64,000 nucleotides of DNA from Lachnospiraceae bacterium (GTDB lineage: Bacteria > Bacillota > Clostridia > Lachnospirales > Lachnospiraceae), in contig SVEB01000109.1 in NCBI GenBank assembly GCA_015057635.1, positions 1 to 64,000 on the forward strand. The letters are read 5' to 3'. This document shows, piece by piece, positions 43,104 to 51,641 of this stretch. The position numbers and the translations under genes were made by a program. Below the pieces are notes generated by a model. The model was not told the origin of the DNA. It searched no databases and saw nothing but the letters and a program-made list of their open reading frames with translations. Within the stretch, counting starts at the first letter, position 1, and each line of letters starts with the position of its first letter.

Positions 43104-43838
43104 ATGAAGATGGATAAGTTATATATCGTAATTCCGGCTTATAATGAGGAAGCCAATGTGGAACGTGTTATCAAAGACTGGTATCCTATTGTGGAGAAGA
43201 CAGGGAAGGAAAGTAGACTGGTGGTGATCGATGATGGAAGCAAGGATTCCACTTATGCGATTATGACCAGATTAGCGAAGGACTACCCGCAGTTGAAGCC
43301 GATGACAAAGAAGAATGGAGGGCATGGGGCCACTATTTTATTTGGGTATCAGAAAGCAATTGAAGAAGGAGCTGATTATGTCTTTCAGACAGACTCGGAT
43401 GGTCAGACGGTTCCGGACGAGTTTTGGGATTTCTGGAAGGAAAGAGAAAACTACGCAATGGTAATTGGTCATAGAAAGGGACGGCAGGATGGTTTGTCCC
43501 GTATATTTGTGACAAAGACATTAAAGCTTGTATGCCAGATCTGTTTCCATGTGACGTTGACAGATGCGAACACTCCGTTTCGTCTGATGAAGGCTTCGGT
43601 CTTAAAAGAGAATCTTCCACTGATTCCGAAAGATTATAATTTATCCAACGTTATTATTTCTGTTATTTATGCAAAGAAGAAGCTGCCGGTTCTTTATAAG
43701 AGGGTGACTTTTAAGCCTAGACAGGGCGGAGTGAACTCCATTAATATGAAGAAGATCATTAAGATCGGAAAACAGGCAGTAAAAGATTTTAGTCAGATTA
43801 ATAAAGTTATTAAGAATAAGGAGAGAATCAATGGGTAA
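43104..43838 (+). CDS. Family 2 glycosyltransferase (polyprenyl-phosphate sugar synthase-like)
   Basis: 244 residues, GT-A fold. The nucleotide-sugar motif is 'IPAYNEEANVERVI', the metal motif 'VVIDDGSKDST' and 'TDSDGQTVPDEF'. There are no transmembrane helices, so it acts at the inner membrane face like DPM1-type enzymes, charging polyprenyl phosphate with a sugar for the two GT-C-like neighbours. The last 8 bases overlap the next gene (ATGGGTAA), so translation is coupled. Confidence 0.88.
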   Translation: MKMDKLYIVIPAYNEEANVERVIKDWYPIVEKTGKESRLVVIDDGSKDSTYAIMTRLAKDYPQLKPMTKKNGGHGATILFGYQKAIEEGADYVFQTDSDGQTVPDEFWDFWKERENYAMVIGHRKGRQDGLSRIFVTKTLKLVCQICFHVTLTDANTPFRLMKASVLKENLPLIPKDYNLSNVIISVIYAKKKLPVLYKRVTFKPRQGGVNSINMKKIIKIGKQAVKDFSQINKVIKNKERING

Positions 43839-46281
43839 AAGAAGCAGGGATATTGTGATAAAATGCGGGATGCCCATTCTTGCGTTCGTTATCATCGCGC
43901 TAACGGGAAAGTCTTTGTTAGGAAATGATTATGGAGCATTCTTTCAGTGGTGGTTTACGCTTTTTGTGATAGGCATTGTATTTTTGCCAATCAGCAGCCT
44001 GATATTTAGGAATTTTCATGATGGAGGATGGCTCTTCTCTAAGACGATCGGGCTCGCGGTGAGCGGCTGGGTGATGTGGTATCTGTCCTCTTTCCATATC
44101 CTCAAATTCACAAGGACGAATACAATTGTTTCGGTAGGAATCTGTGCGGTGCTCACTGCTGCAGTAATGGCAGGAAGTATCCGTTATGCAAAGAAGAATG
44201 GGGCAGAGATGCCATATCAGTTTGATGTTGACAAAATCGGCGGGATGCTTACCGCGGAATGCCTGTTTTTTGCAGCATTTACATTCTGGATTTATTTAAA
44301 GGCATTTAAGCCGGAGGCATACGGAACGGAGAAGTTCATGGATTATGGTTTTATGACAACCATGATGCGTGCCGAATATATGCCGCCACAGGATTTATGG
44401 ATGGCAGGCAAGAATATCAACTATTATTATGTCGGACAGTTTTTAGCGACTTATCTGACGAAACTTAGTGGCGTGGGCGTGGAAAATGGCTACAATCTGA
44501 TGCTGATGACAATCGCATCAATGGGATTCGCCCTTCCATACAGCATCGCCTACAACGTAATGAAGACATTTTTACTGGATCGCGGGCTTGCAAGAAGAAA
44601 TACAGGAAAACCACAGTTCGGTTTGAAATTCATGAAGCATAAGACGGCGGTTGCGACCGTATGCGGTGTATTTGCAGGGCTTTTAGTATCCATTGCCGGC
44701 AATATGCATTATCCGATCTATCGTTTTATTGTTCCATTTCTAAATAAAAGAAGCGGTAAGGAAGTATCGTCCTACTGGTTCCCGGATGCGACTAGATATA
44801 TCGGGTATAATCCGGATACAACAGATAAGACGATCCATGAGTTTCCATGTTACTCCTTTGTATTAGGAGATCTGCATGCGCATGTTATTAATATTATCTT
44901 TGTACTGACAGTGCTTGCAATTTTATTCGCGTATCTGCTTAGCAGAAAGAAACAGATGGATGCACTTCGTATGGGAGAGTCCATCGAAGAGCCGAATTTC
45001 TTAAAAGAATGTTTTCATCCATGTATTTTGCTGATCGGATTCTTTATCGGGTTATTCCATACAACGAATTTCTGGGACTATCCGATTTATTATGTAGTAT
45101 CCGGAGCAATTATTCTGTTCTCAAATCTGGTCATTTATCAGTTTAAGAAGAAAGCAGTCTTTTTGACAGCGGCTCATGCAGTTATTATATTAGGCATTGC
45201 AAAGCTTGTCTGTCTGCCATTTACGCTTTCCTTCGATCAGATTTCTACTTCCATCAGTATTACGAGCGCGAGAACCCCTCTTTATCAGCTGGCTGTATTA
45301 TGGGGCATCCCATTATTCTTAGTGGCTATGTTTGTAAGGGTTCGCTATAAAGATCTGAAGGTGGAAGGTTACATCACAGAAAAAGACGCATCGTATGGAA
45401 ACGCGAAAAAGAAGAAAGATATGCTGCAGCAGGAAAATGGGAAAGTTGCATTTGTGCCGGATAAGAATAAACTATTTCAGTTTATTGATACGTTAACGGT
45501 AGCAGATCTGTTTATTATCACGATTGGTTTATGTGCAGCAGGTCTTATCCTGATGCCGGAAGTTATTTATGTGGTAGATATCTATTCCGGAGATTATAAG
45601 CGTGCCAATACAATGTTTAAGCTTACGTATCAGGCGTATATCATGTTTGGTATCGCGATGTCCTATATCTCTATTCGGTTTATCACAGAAGAACGCACGA
45701 AAGTCAGAAGAGTGACAGGTCTTATTGCAGCAGCACTTTTAATCTGGACAATGGGTTACTTTGGAAATGCCGCAAAAGCATGGTTTGGAGATGTAAAGGA
45801 TTCCTCCCGCTATCAGGGCATTGACGCATCTGCGTTTATAGAAAAAGAAAACTATGATGATTATCTCGCTACAAAATGGCTGAATGAGAATGTGACGGGT
45901 GCTCCGGTCGTACTGGAGGTAAACGGAGACAGTTATACGTATCATGAACGTGTTTCGGTTATAACAGGACTTCCTACCGTACTTGGATGGAAGACACATG
46001 AATGGCTGTGGAGAAGCGATGCGACAGGAGGATATCCGCCTGTATTGAATGAACGTACCGCTGATATACAGACAATCTATACATCAGAGGATGTGAATGC
46101 AGTAAAGGAATTGATTGAAAAGTATGATATTTCCTATATCTATGTAGGGCAGCTAGAGGCAGAGCAATATGAAGTGCCGGTAAATGATGAACTCCTTCGT
46201 TCATTAGGCGAAATCGTATTCGAAAGCCCGGCAACGGATACAAAGACTTATGCGACCTATATTGTAAAAATAGATCGCTAG
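43831..46281 (+). CDS. DUF2298-family polytopic membrane protein (GT-C-like)
   Basis: 816 residues with about 16 membrane segments. 'EYMPPQDLWMAGKNINYYYV' in the first large loop and 'LFHTTNFWDYPIYYVVSGAI' further on are DUF2298 (Chlor_Arch_YYY) signatures; the former carries the D...W and YYY features that define the family. The C-terminal 100 residues are soluble. Members are thought to be GT-C glycosyltransferases. Its overlap with the GT2 gene suggests the two form a donor-transfer pair. Confidence 0.85.
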   Translation: MGKRSRDIVIKCGMPILAFVIIALTGKSLLGNDYGAFFQWWFTLFVIGIVFLPISSLIFRNFHDGGWLFSKTIGLAVSGWVMWYLSSFHILKFTRTNTIVSVGICAVLTAAVMAGSIRYAKKNGAEMPYQFDVDKIGGMLTAECLFFAAFTFWIYLKAFKPEAYGTEKFMDYGFMTTMMRAEYMPPQDLWMAGKNINYYYVGQFLATYLTKLSGVGVENGYNLMLMTIASMGFALPYSIAYNVMKTFLLDRGLARRNTGKPQFGLKFMKHKTAVATVCGVFAGLLVSIAGNMHYPIYRFIVPFLNKRSGKEVSSYWFPDATRYIGYNPDTTDKTIHEFPCYSFVLGDLHAHVINIIFVLTVLAILFAYLLSRKKQMDALRMGESIEEPNFLKECFHPCILLIGFFIGLFHTTNFWDYPIYYVVSGAIILFSNLVIYQFKKKAVFLTAAHAVIILGIAKLVCLPFTLSFDQISTSISITSARTPLYQLAVLWGIPLFLVAMFVRVRYKDLKVEGYITEKDASYGNAKKKKDMLQQENGKVAFVPDKNKLFQFIDTLTVADLFIITIGLCAAGLILMPEVIYVVDIYSGDYKRANTMFKLTYQAYIMFGIAMSYISIRFITEERTKVRRVTGLIAAALLIWTMGYFGNAAKAWFGDVKDSSRYQGIDASAFIEKENYDDYLATKWLNENVTGAPVVLEVNGDSYTYHERVSVITGLPTVLGWKTHEWLWRSDATGGYPPVLNERTADIQTIYTSEDVNAVKELIEKYDISYIYVGQLEAEQYEVPVNDELLRSLGEIVFESPATDTKTYATYIVKIDR

Positions 46282-46374
46282 AAGAAGGGGACTTCCCGGA
46301 TGGCAAATGACGGTTCACGATATGCATTTTTTCGCATATGATATTATGAGGTTAGGAATGAGAGGTGTCAGCGT

Positions 46375-47124
46375 ATGATGGATAATACTGACCCTGCAGC
46401 ACTTCCGTCACCAGAAGAGAATGAGTCATTACAGTTATCCGGGGAAGAAACGCCTGGCAGGGTCATCATCAATTATTGTCTGGTGCGTGTGCTCCATGCA
46501 GCCGTGAAGCAGCCGCCGATCCGGGTGATGATTGGAAATCGGATGATAACGAATCATCTGGGGTACGGAAAGATATCTCAGTATGAGAGAGTGAGCTGCG
46601 GGAACGCAATGGTTACCATATATGGAGGTATTAATCCGGAAGAAAAGCTTTATCAGGCAGATATTTCATTTAAAGCAGGAACAAGCATTACGCTTGCAGT
46701 CACAAGTACAGGATGGAAGGTAGAAAGCGGTGTTATCTACGACGGCGACTGTCGCTATCAGCCGCAGAGCGGATCCTGTCTGCGTGCAGTGAATCTGACG
46801 GGAGAGCAAAAGCCGTTCGATATTCTGCTAAGCAGTGGGAGGATCGTATTCCATAATGTGAAGAATCGGGAAGTGACTGCCTGGAGACAGAATTATCCTG
46901 GAGAATATGACTTTTATCTTGTGCCGACGCCTGAAGGGGTATATGCGCAAGAAGAAACAGTATCTTTAGAAGAAATGCCATATGTGGAAACTGAATTTTA
47001 CAGGGGGCAGGAAGCAGTTCTGATGTTCTACCAGAGGCTTTTATCTGATACCCGCTATACCTGTTTTATTATAGGGGGAGGCCAAAAAAAAATACCAATT
47101 CAGATTGTGTTTGCAGAGAACTAG
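46375..47124 (+). CDS. DUF4397-like protein
   Basis: 249 residues. 'VRVLHAAVKQPPIRVMIGNR' followed by 'YGKISQYERVSCGNAMVTI' matches the DUF4397 pattern (HASPxxPxVDVYVNG...). No signal peptide. A second, degenerate repeat may cover about 130-245. The family is found in cell-surface proteins and is of unknown function. Its place at the end of the glycan cluster suggests a related role, but a distinct function is possible. AGAGGTG precedes the ATG. Confidence 0.65.
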   Translation: MMDNTDPAALPSPEENESLQLSGEETPGRVIINYCLVRVLHAAVKQPPIRVMIGNRMITNHLGYGKISQYERVSCGNAMVTIYGGINPEEKLYQADISFKAGTSITLAVTSTGWKVESGVIYDGDCRYQPQSGSCLRAVNLTGEQKPFDILLSSGRIVFHNVKNREVTAWRQNYPGEYDFYLVPTPEGVYAQEETVSLEEMPYVETEFYRGQEAVLMFYQRLLSDTRYTCFIIGGGQKKIPIQIVFAEN

Positions 47125-47130
47125 GAAGAA

Positions 47131-47211
47131 GGCATATGCGCATAGCCCGCTATTTAGCGGATACGATAAAATATAACAGGATGGGCATGCGGCATACAGT
47201 GTGCATATGCC
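47131..47211 (+). terminator. Large branched hairpin after the DUF4397 gene
   Basis: GGCATATGCGCA (47131-47142) pairs with TGTGCATATGCC (47200-47211); inside is CCGCTatttAGCGG. No T run follows, so it may be a processing or regulatory structure and not a simple terminator. Confidence 0.5.
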
Positions 47212-47337
47212 TGCCTGAAAAATGGACAGGCTGACAAAATAAAAATAGAAGTTTCATTGAAAAATAGGACGAATCGTTTTACAATAGAAAAAGGATACAT
47301 AAATGGAAGTATATACTAAAAGATAGCGGGTGCAAAA

Positions 47338-49209
47338 GTGATACGATTAATTAGGGACACAAAAAATTTTATAACGAGGAATCTGAAAAGTCTTGTACTG
47401 TTTGAGCTGCTTTATAAGCTTACGTTACTGCTTGTCGTACTTCCGATATTTGAAGCTGGTCTGAAGAAAACATTAAATATGGCCGGCTATAGTTATTTAA
47501 CGATTGAAAATATTCTGCCATTTTTAAGAAATCCGGCTACCATTCTCTCCATAGTGCTTTTTCTTTTGATGATGGGATTTTTCATTCTTTTGGAAATGAA
47601 TTGCCTAAGTGTTTATTTTCATAGCTGTATGCAGTTAAGAAAGATACGTCTGGTAGAAATCTTCTTTACCGGTATTATCCATACGGCAAGGGAATTAAAA
47701 AAGAAGAATTTCCTGATTGTGCTTTACAGTACCTTATATGGAGTGGTGCTGCTGCTTCCTCTTATTATTGTGAGCATCTCGAATATGAGAATTCCATCTT
47801 ATATGGTCAAGATAATCAAAAATGACAGAGAAGTGGCGATTTGGGTAATCGCGCTGGTGGTATTGGCAGTTGTAGCTGTATATGATGGATTATTCGTATT
47901 TCAGTTCTGCAATATTGAGAAGAAAACATTCCGAGAGGGCCGCTCTCTCAGCAGAGAATTAAAAAAAGGAAGAAATCTAAGAATTCTATCTGTTATTGTG
48001 GCGTTTAATATCCTGCTTTGGATCGGATATGCTGTGCTCTATGTGATCGTCACAGTGGTGACGATTGTCATTACGTATGTGACCATGGATCCGACCGTTG
48101 TTGTTGCTGCATTTTTAAAGATATATAATCAAATGAATCAGTATGTTGGTTTTGTGATTGCAATTGTATCTTTGATTGGGAATTACGGCCTTATCACAAA
48201 GCTTTACATTGATTACCGCGATTTAAATCCATATGCGGGATATGAGATCGATAAAATTCAGGAACAGATTATGAATGCGGAAGCAGAGAGGCTTCTCGAA
48301 AAGGGTTATTACAGGAATATTAAGGTTCCGCAGGGACGTTATATGGTCATTATTACAGTATTAAGCATCGTGGTAATCGCGATGAACTGTTACAATCTTG
48401 CCAAAGGTGTCTATAAAGGAGCCTTTGTGGAACGGGATACGTTATTTGGAAGCTATATCACATCCCATCGCGGTCTTTCCAGTGAGGCGCCGGAGAACAC
48501 GATTCCGGCACTTGAACTTGCAATTGACCGGTTTTCGGATTATGCCGAGATTGACGTACAGGAAACAAAAGATGGTGTTATCATACTGCTACATGATGCC
48601 AGTCTGAAGCGGACTACCGGTGTTAAGCGCAATATCTGGAATGTGACTTATGAGGAACTTTTAACGTATGATGCAGGAAGCTGGTTTTCTTCTGACTATA
48701 TCGGGACTGTAATTCCTACGTTAGAGGAAGTATTAGATTTATGTCGGGACCGAATTAAGCTTAATATTGAGATCAAAATCAATGGACATGAGCAGTATCT
48801 GATCGAGAAGGTTGTGGATTTGATTGAGGAATATGACTTTATCAATCAGTGTGTGGTCACCTCTACAAGCTACAGTGCTTTGGCAAGGGTCAAGGAACTC
48901 AACGAGAATATTAAGACTGGCTATATTATGTCGATTGCGTATGGATATTTCTATAATAAGGAGTATGCTGACTTCTTTAGTGTGAAATCAAGTTTTATCA
49001 CAGAATCCATGGTGCGTACGGCACATAGTTTAGGTAAGGAAGTGCATGCCTGGACAGTGAATACGACGACGGAAGTGGAGAGGCTGAAACAGATCGGTGT
49101 TGATAATATCATTACAGACAACCCGGTCAAGGTAAGAGAGATCATTTCCAATGCGAATGCGATTGTAACATTTAAGGAATTGCTTGGAATGTTGGAAGAA
49201 GTAAATTAA
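47338..49209 (+). CDS. Membrane glycerophosphodiester phosphodiesterase (GDPD)
   Basis: 623 residues. Residues 1-360 have about seven to eight transmembrane segments (GPDPase_memb type). The catalytic GDPD domain (about 375-620) has 'SHRGLSSEAPENTIPALELA', 'EIDVQETKDGVIILLHDASL' and 'NIEIKI', the HRG, ExD and HD active-site elements. It splits glycerophosphodiesters (or teichoic acid or phospholipid headgroups) to glycerol phosphate and alcohol, probably at the outer face. Start is GTG 47338; weak GGGTG upstream. Adjacent to the SPOR protein gene. Confidence 0.9.
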   Translation: MIRLIRDTKNFITRNLKSLVLFELLYKLTLLLVVLPIFEAGLKKTLNMAGYSYLTIENILPFLRNPATILSIVLFLLMMGFFILLEMNCLSVYFHSCMQLRKIRLVEIFFTGIIHTARELKKKNFLIVLYSTLYGVVLLLPLIIVSISNMRIPSYMVKIIKNDREVAIWVIALVVLAVVAVYDGLFVFQFCNIEKKTFREGRSLSRELKKGRNLRILSVIVAFNILLWIGYAVLYVIVTVVTIVITYVTMDPTVVVAAFLKIYNQMNQYVGFVIAIVSLIGNYGLITKLYIDYRDLNPYAGYEIDKIQEQIMNAEAERLLEKGYYRNIKVPQGRYMVIITVLSIVVIAMNCYNLAKGVYKGAFVERDTLFGSYITSHRGLSSEAPENTIPALELAIDRFSDYAEIDVQETKDGVIILLHDASLKRTTGVKRNIWNVTYEELLTYDAGSWFSSDYIGTVIPTLEEVLDLCRDRIKLNIEIKINGHEQYLIEKVVDLIEEYDFINQCVVTSTSYSALARVKELNENIKTGYIMSIAYGYFYNKEYADFFSVKSSFITESMVRTAHSLGKEVHAWTVNTTTEVERLKQIGVDNIITDNPVKVREIISNANAIVTFKELLGMLEEVN

Positions 49210-49218
49210 AAAGTGATG

Positions 49219-49272
49219 AACCCCCAATCTATCTGCTGCATATTTTAATATGTGAGCGAATATGAGGGGGTT
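49219..49272 (+). promoter_or_regulatory. Hairpin that sequesters the ribosome site of the SPOR gene
   Basis: AACCCCC (49219-49225) pairs with GGGGGTT (49266-49272); a CATATT/AATATG stem lies inside. The GGGGG is the Shine-Dalgarno sequence for TTG 49279, and the following TTTTATTATT gives the hairpin the look of a terminator for the GDPD gene. One structure therefore can both end the upstream transcript and hide the downstream start. Confidence 0.65.
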
Positions 49273-49278
49273 TTATTA

Positions 49279-50091
49279 TTGACACCTAAAGTTGTAATTG
49301 ATGCCGGCAATGGAGGATCAGACACCGGTGTTGTCTATGAAGGCAGGTATGAGAAAAATGATAACCTGGATTTGGCCCTTGCTGTTGGAGAAATCCTGCA
49401 GGCAAATGGCATAAATGTAGAATATACAAGGGAAGACGATCGTGACCAATCGGAGCTTCTGCGCGCACGGTATGCGAATGAGTCAGATGCTGTGCTGTTT
49501 GTGTCGTTTCAGCGAAATGCATCACAGAATCCGAATGAGGGCAGCGGGGTACAGGTAATTGTCTATGACGAGAAGAGTAAAGCAAGGGATTTAGCAGAGA
49601 ATATTACAAAGAGTCTGGCTGATATCGGATTTAAGAATAATGGCGTTACCTATCGGAAGGATATTGATGTCTTAAGGAAAACGAAGATGCCGGCAATGAT
49701 GGTTTTGACCGGTTATATCGACAATGACAGGGATAATGAACTGTATGACAGGAATTTCAATCAGATTGCAGATGCGATCGCAGATGATATATATGAAAAG
49801 TTGACAGGCAAGGAGTTAGCAGTAGTACCGCAGTATCAGCTCCCGCCGGGATCAGAGGTGAGCGAAAGTATCCGCTACCGTGTTCAGGTCGGACTATTTT
49901 CAAATTATAACAATGCGACGAGGGCAGCATCCCGCTTAAAGGCACTTGGGTATCCGGTTGACATCGTAAGGAAGGATCCATATTATGCAGTTGTGGTCGG
50001 TGAGTTCGGGGATCTGGCAGAGGCAAACGATGTAGAAACGGATTTAAAGATGCTTGGATATGACACACTCATTATTATGGTTGAGGTATAA
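49279..50091 (+). CDS. SPOR-domain protein with catalytically dead amidase (Amidase_3-like) domain
   Basis: 270 residues. Residues 1-178 have the Amidase_3 fold of N-acetylmuramoyl-L-alanine amidases but the zinc ligands and catalytic residues are changed: 'IDAGNGGSD' has Asn11 for His, 'FVSFQRNAS' has Gln78 for His, and 'MVLTGYIDND' has Thr144 for the catalytic Glu; only Glu25 remains. Residues about 199-270 are a SPOR repeat ('YRVQVGLFSNYNNATRAASR'), which binds denuded septal peptidoglycan. No signal peptide is present. I chose TTG 49279 because GAGGGGG precedes it; the GTG at 49252 has none. A cytoplasmic or leaderless pseudo-enzyme of unknown role. Confidence 0.8.
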   Translation: MTPKVVIDAGNGGSDTGVVYEGRYEKNDNLDLALAVGEILQANGINVEYTREDDRDQSELLRARYANESDAVLFVSFQRNASQNPNEGSGVQVIVYDEKSKARDLAENITKSLADIGFKNNGVTYRKDIDVLRKTKMPAMMVLTGYIDNDRDNELYDRNFNQIADAIADDIYEKLTGKELAVVPQYQLPPGSEVSESIRYRVQVGLFSNYNNATRAASRLKALGYPVDIVRKDPYYAVVVGEFGDLAEANDVETDLKMLGYDTLIIMVEV

Positions 50092-50097
50092 AAAAAT

Positions 50098-50144
50098 GTC
50101 AGAAAGAAAAATCCGGGAGGCAGAACGGAATTTTTCTTTCTGAC
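50098..50144 (+). terminator. Intrinsic terminator
   Basis: GTCAGAAAGAAAAAT / ATTTTTCTTTCTGAC, 15 bp, then T run. Confidence 0.85.
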
Positions 50145-50149
50145 TTTTC

Positions 50150-50190
50150 TTTTTTTGCTTTCTGATAAAAAATATCAGAAGGCAAAAAAA
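50150..50190. terminator. Second hairpin, T/A flanked
   Basis: TTTTTTTGCTTTCTGATA pairs with TATCAGAAGGCAAAAAAA over 18 bp with one G-T pair. Its sequence shares TTTCTGA with the hairpin just before, so the two can form alternative pairings. Confidence 0.65.
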
Positions 50191-50255
50191 GAAAAAATAA
50201 TAATAAGAATCTGGTATAATAAGTGCTGGAACTTGAAAATAATGAATAACAGAAG

Positions 50256-50288
50256 TATAATAAGGTAAGAAAATAATGTAAATACATT
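50256..50288 (+). promoter_or_regulatory. Promoter region of the His-rich GTPase with inverted repeat
   Basis: -10 TATAAT 50256-50261. Downstream, AATGTA-AA-TACATT (50275-50288) is a 6-bp inverted repeat and could be a metal-regulator (Zur-like) half-site arrangement, although it does not match the known Zur consensus well. Confidence 0.35.
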
Positions 50289-50333
50289 ACGTTATTCAGT
50301 AGAAAAAGTACAAAGGGTAAGAAAGGAATCCAT

Positions 50334-51545
50334 ATGACAAAGATAGATATTATTTCTGGCTTTCTTGGAGCTGGAAAGACGACGTTAATTAAAAAATTAT
50401 TACAGGAAGGCTTAAATGGTGAAAAGACCGTCCTTATAGAAAATGAATTTGGTGAAATCGGCATTGATGGCGGTTTCTTAAAGGATGCAGGCGTAGAGAT
50501 TACAGAGATGAACTCCGGCTGTATCTGCTGTTCCCTTGTAGGTGATTTTGGGACAGCCTTAAAGGAAGTAGTGGAAACATATTCTCCGGAACGTATCATT
50601 ATCGAACCATCCGGTGTAGGTAAATTATCAGACGTAATCAAGGCTGTAGAAGATGTGGCGGAAAAGTTAGATCATGTTGTATTAAACAGCTTTACAGCAG
50701 TAGTAGATGCCGGCAAATGCAAGATGTATATGAAGAACTTTGGTGAGTTCTTTAACAATCAGGTTGAAAATGCAAAGACAATCATCTTAAGCCGTACACA
50801 GAAAGTGTCAGAAGACAAGTTAAGCAAATGTGTGAATGATTTAAGAGAACATAACGCAGATGCTACCATCATTACCACTCCATGGGATGATATCAATGGT
50901 GCAAAGATTCTTGAGGCAATGGAACAGAAGAATTCTTTTGTTTCCGCACTTTTAAAAGAAACAGAAGCCGAACATCATCACGAAGGGTGTGGCTGTGGAC
51001 ACGACCATGACCATCATGATCATGATCACGAAGGCTGCGGCTGTGGACACGATCACGACCACGATCATCATGACCATGACCACGAAGGTTGCGGTTGCGG
51101 ACACGATCACGATCATCATGACCATGATCACGAAGGCTGCGGTTGCGGATACGATCATCATGACCATGATCACGAAGGCTGTGGCTGCGGACATGATCAC
51201 GACCATGATCATGATCACGAAGGCTGCGGTTGTGGACACGATCACAGCCATGGACATCACCATGCAGATGATGTATTTACAAGCTGGGGTGTTGAAACTC
51301 CTCATAAGTATGAAGAAGACAAGCTAAAGGAAATTCTGGATACGCTTGCGCAAGAGAGTGAATACGGCATTATCCTTCGTGCAAAGGGTATGATTCCTAG
51401 CGTATCCGGAGAATGGATGTATTTTGACTTAACACCAGGCGAATACGAAATCCGTAAAGGATCTCCTGAAGTAACCGGACGTCTTTGCGTGATCGGAAGC
51501 AACCTTGATACGGATAAGATTGAACAGTTATTTGAATTAAAATAA
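50334..51545 (+). CDS. COG0523 (CobW/G3E) GTPase with long His/Cys/Asp-rich metal-binding insert
   Basis: 403 residues. The GTPase domain has Walker A '[11 protein letters not shown]', the invariant metal-site motif 'GCICCS' and Walker B/switch 'RIIIEPSG'. Then come six repeats of the type [16 protein letters not shown], and finally a CobW C-terminal domain starting '[17 protein letters not shown]'. G3E GTPases deliver metals to target enzymes; the insert can bind many Zn, Ni or Co ions. Together with the next gene it makes a metal-handling pair. The metal is not decided by sequence. AAAGGAA precedes the ATG. Confidence 0.92.
   Translation: MTKIDIISGFLGAGKTTLIKKLLQEGLNGEKTVLIENEFGEIGIDGGFLKDAGVEITEMNSGCICCSLVGDFGTALKEVVETYSPERIIIEPSGVGKLSDVIKAVEDVAEKLDHVVLNSFTAVVDAGKCKMYMKNFGEFFNNQVENAKTIILSRTQKVSEDKLSKCVNDLREHNADATIITTPWDDINGAKILEAMEQKNSFVSALLKETEAEHHHEGCGCGHDHDHHDHDHEGCGCGHDHDHDHHDHDHEGCGCGHDHDHHDHDHEGCGCGYDHHDHDHEGCGCGHDHDHDHDHEGCGCGHDHSHGHHHADDVFTSWGVETPHKYEEDKLKEILDTLAQESEYGIILRAKGMIPSVSGEWMYFDLTPGEYEIRKGSPEVTGRLCVIGSNLDTDKIEQLFELK
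50973..51263 (+). repeat. In-frame His/Cys repeat array (about 45-51 bp units)
   Basis: Six imperfect units coding for [HDHD]n-HEGCGCG, 97 codons. Units differ in the number of HD pairs, as expected from slippage or recombination, so length probably varies between strains. On the other strand the array reads as a long open frame, which is an artefact of the codon pattern. Confidence 0.9.
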
Positions 51546-51580
51546 TTCACGGACTGTCAGAAAAATAGAAAAGTAACAGC

Positions 51581-51621
51581 GATAAAGCAGGAGCCGAATC
51601 TGATTTGACTCCTGTTTTATC
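51581..51621 (+). terminator. Hairpin between the two GTPase genes
   Basis: GATAAAGCAGGAG / CTCCTGTTTTATC, 13-bp stem with a G-T pair and T run within the 3' arm. Confidence 0.65.
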
Positions 51622-51641
51622 CGTAGGAGAAAGGAAAAAAT

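Noticed and set aside
50952..51327. Long frames on both strands inside the His-rich GTPase gene
   Set aside because: They arise from the repeated CAC/CAT/GAC/GAT codon pattern and give low-complexity Met/Ile/Thr or Val/Ile/Met proteins. The plus-strand GTPase frame is clearly the real one.
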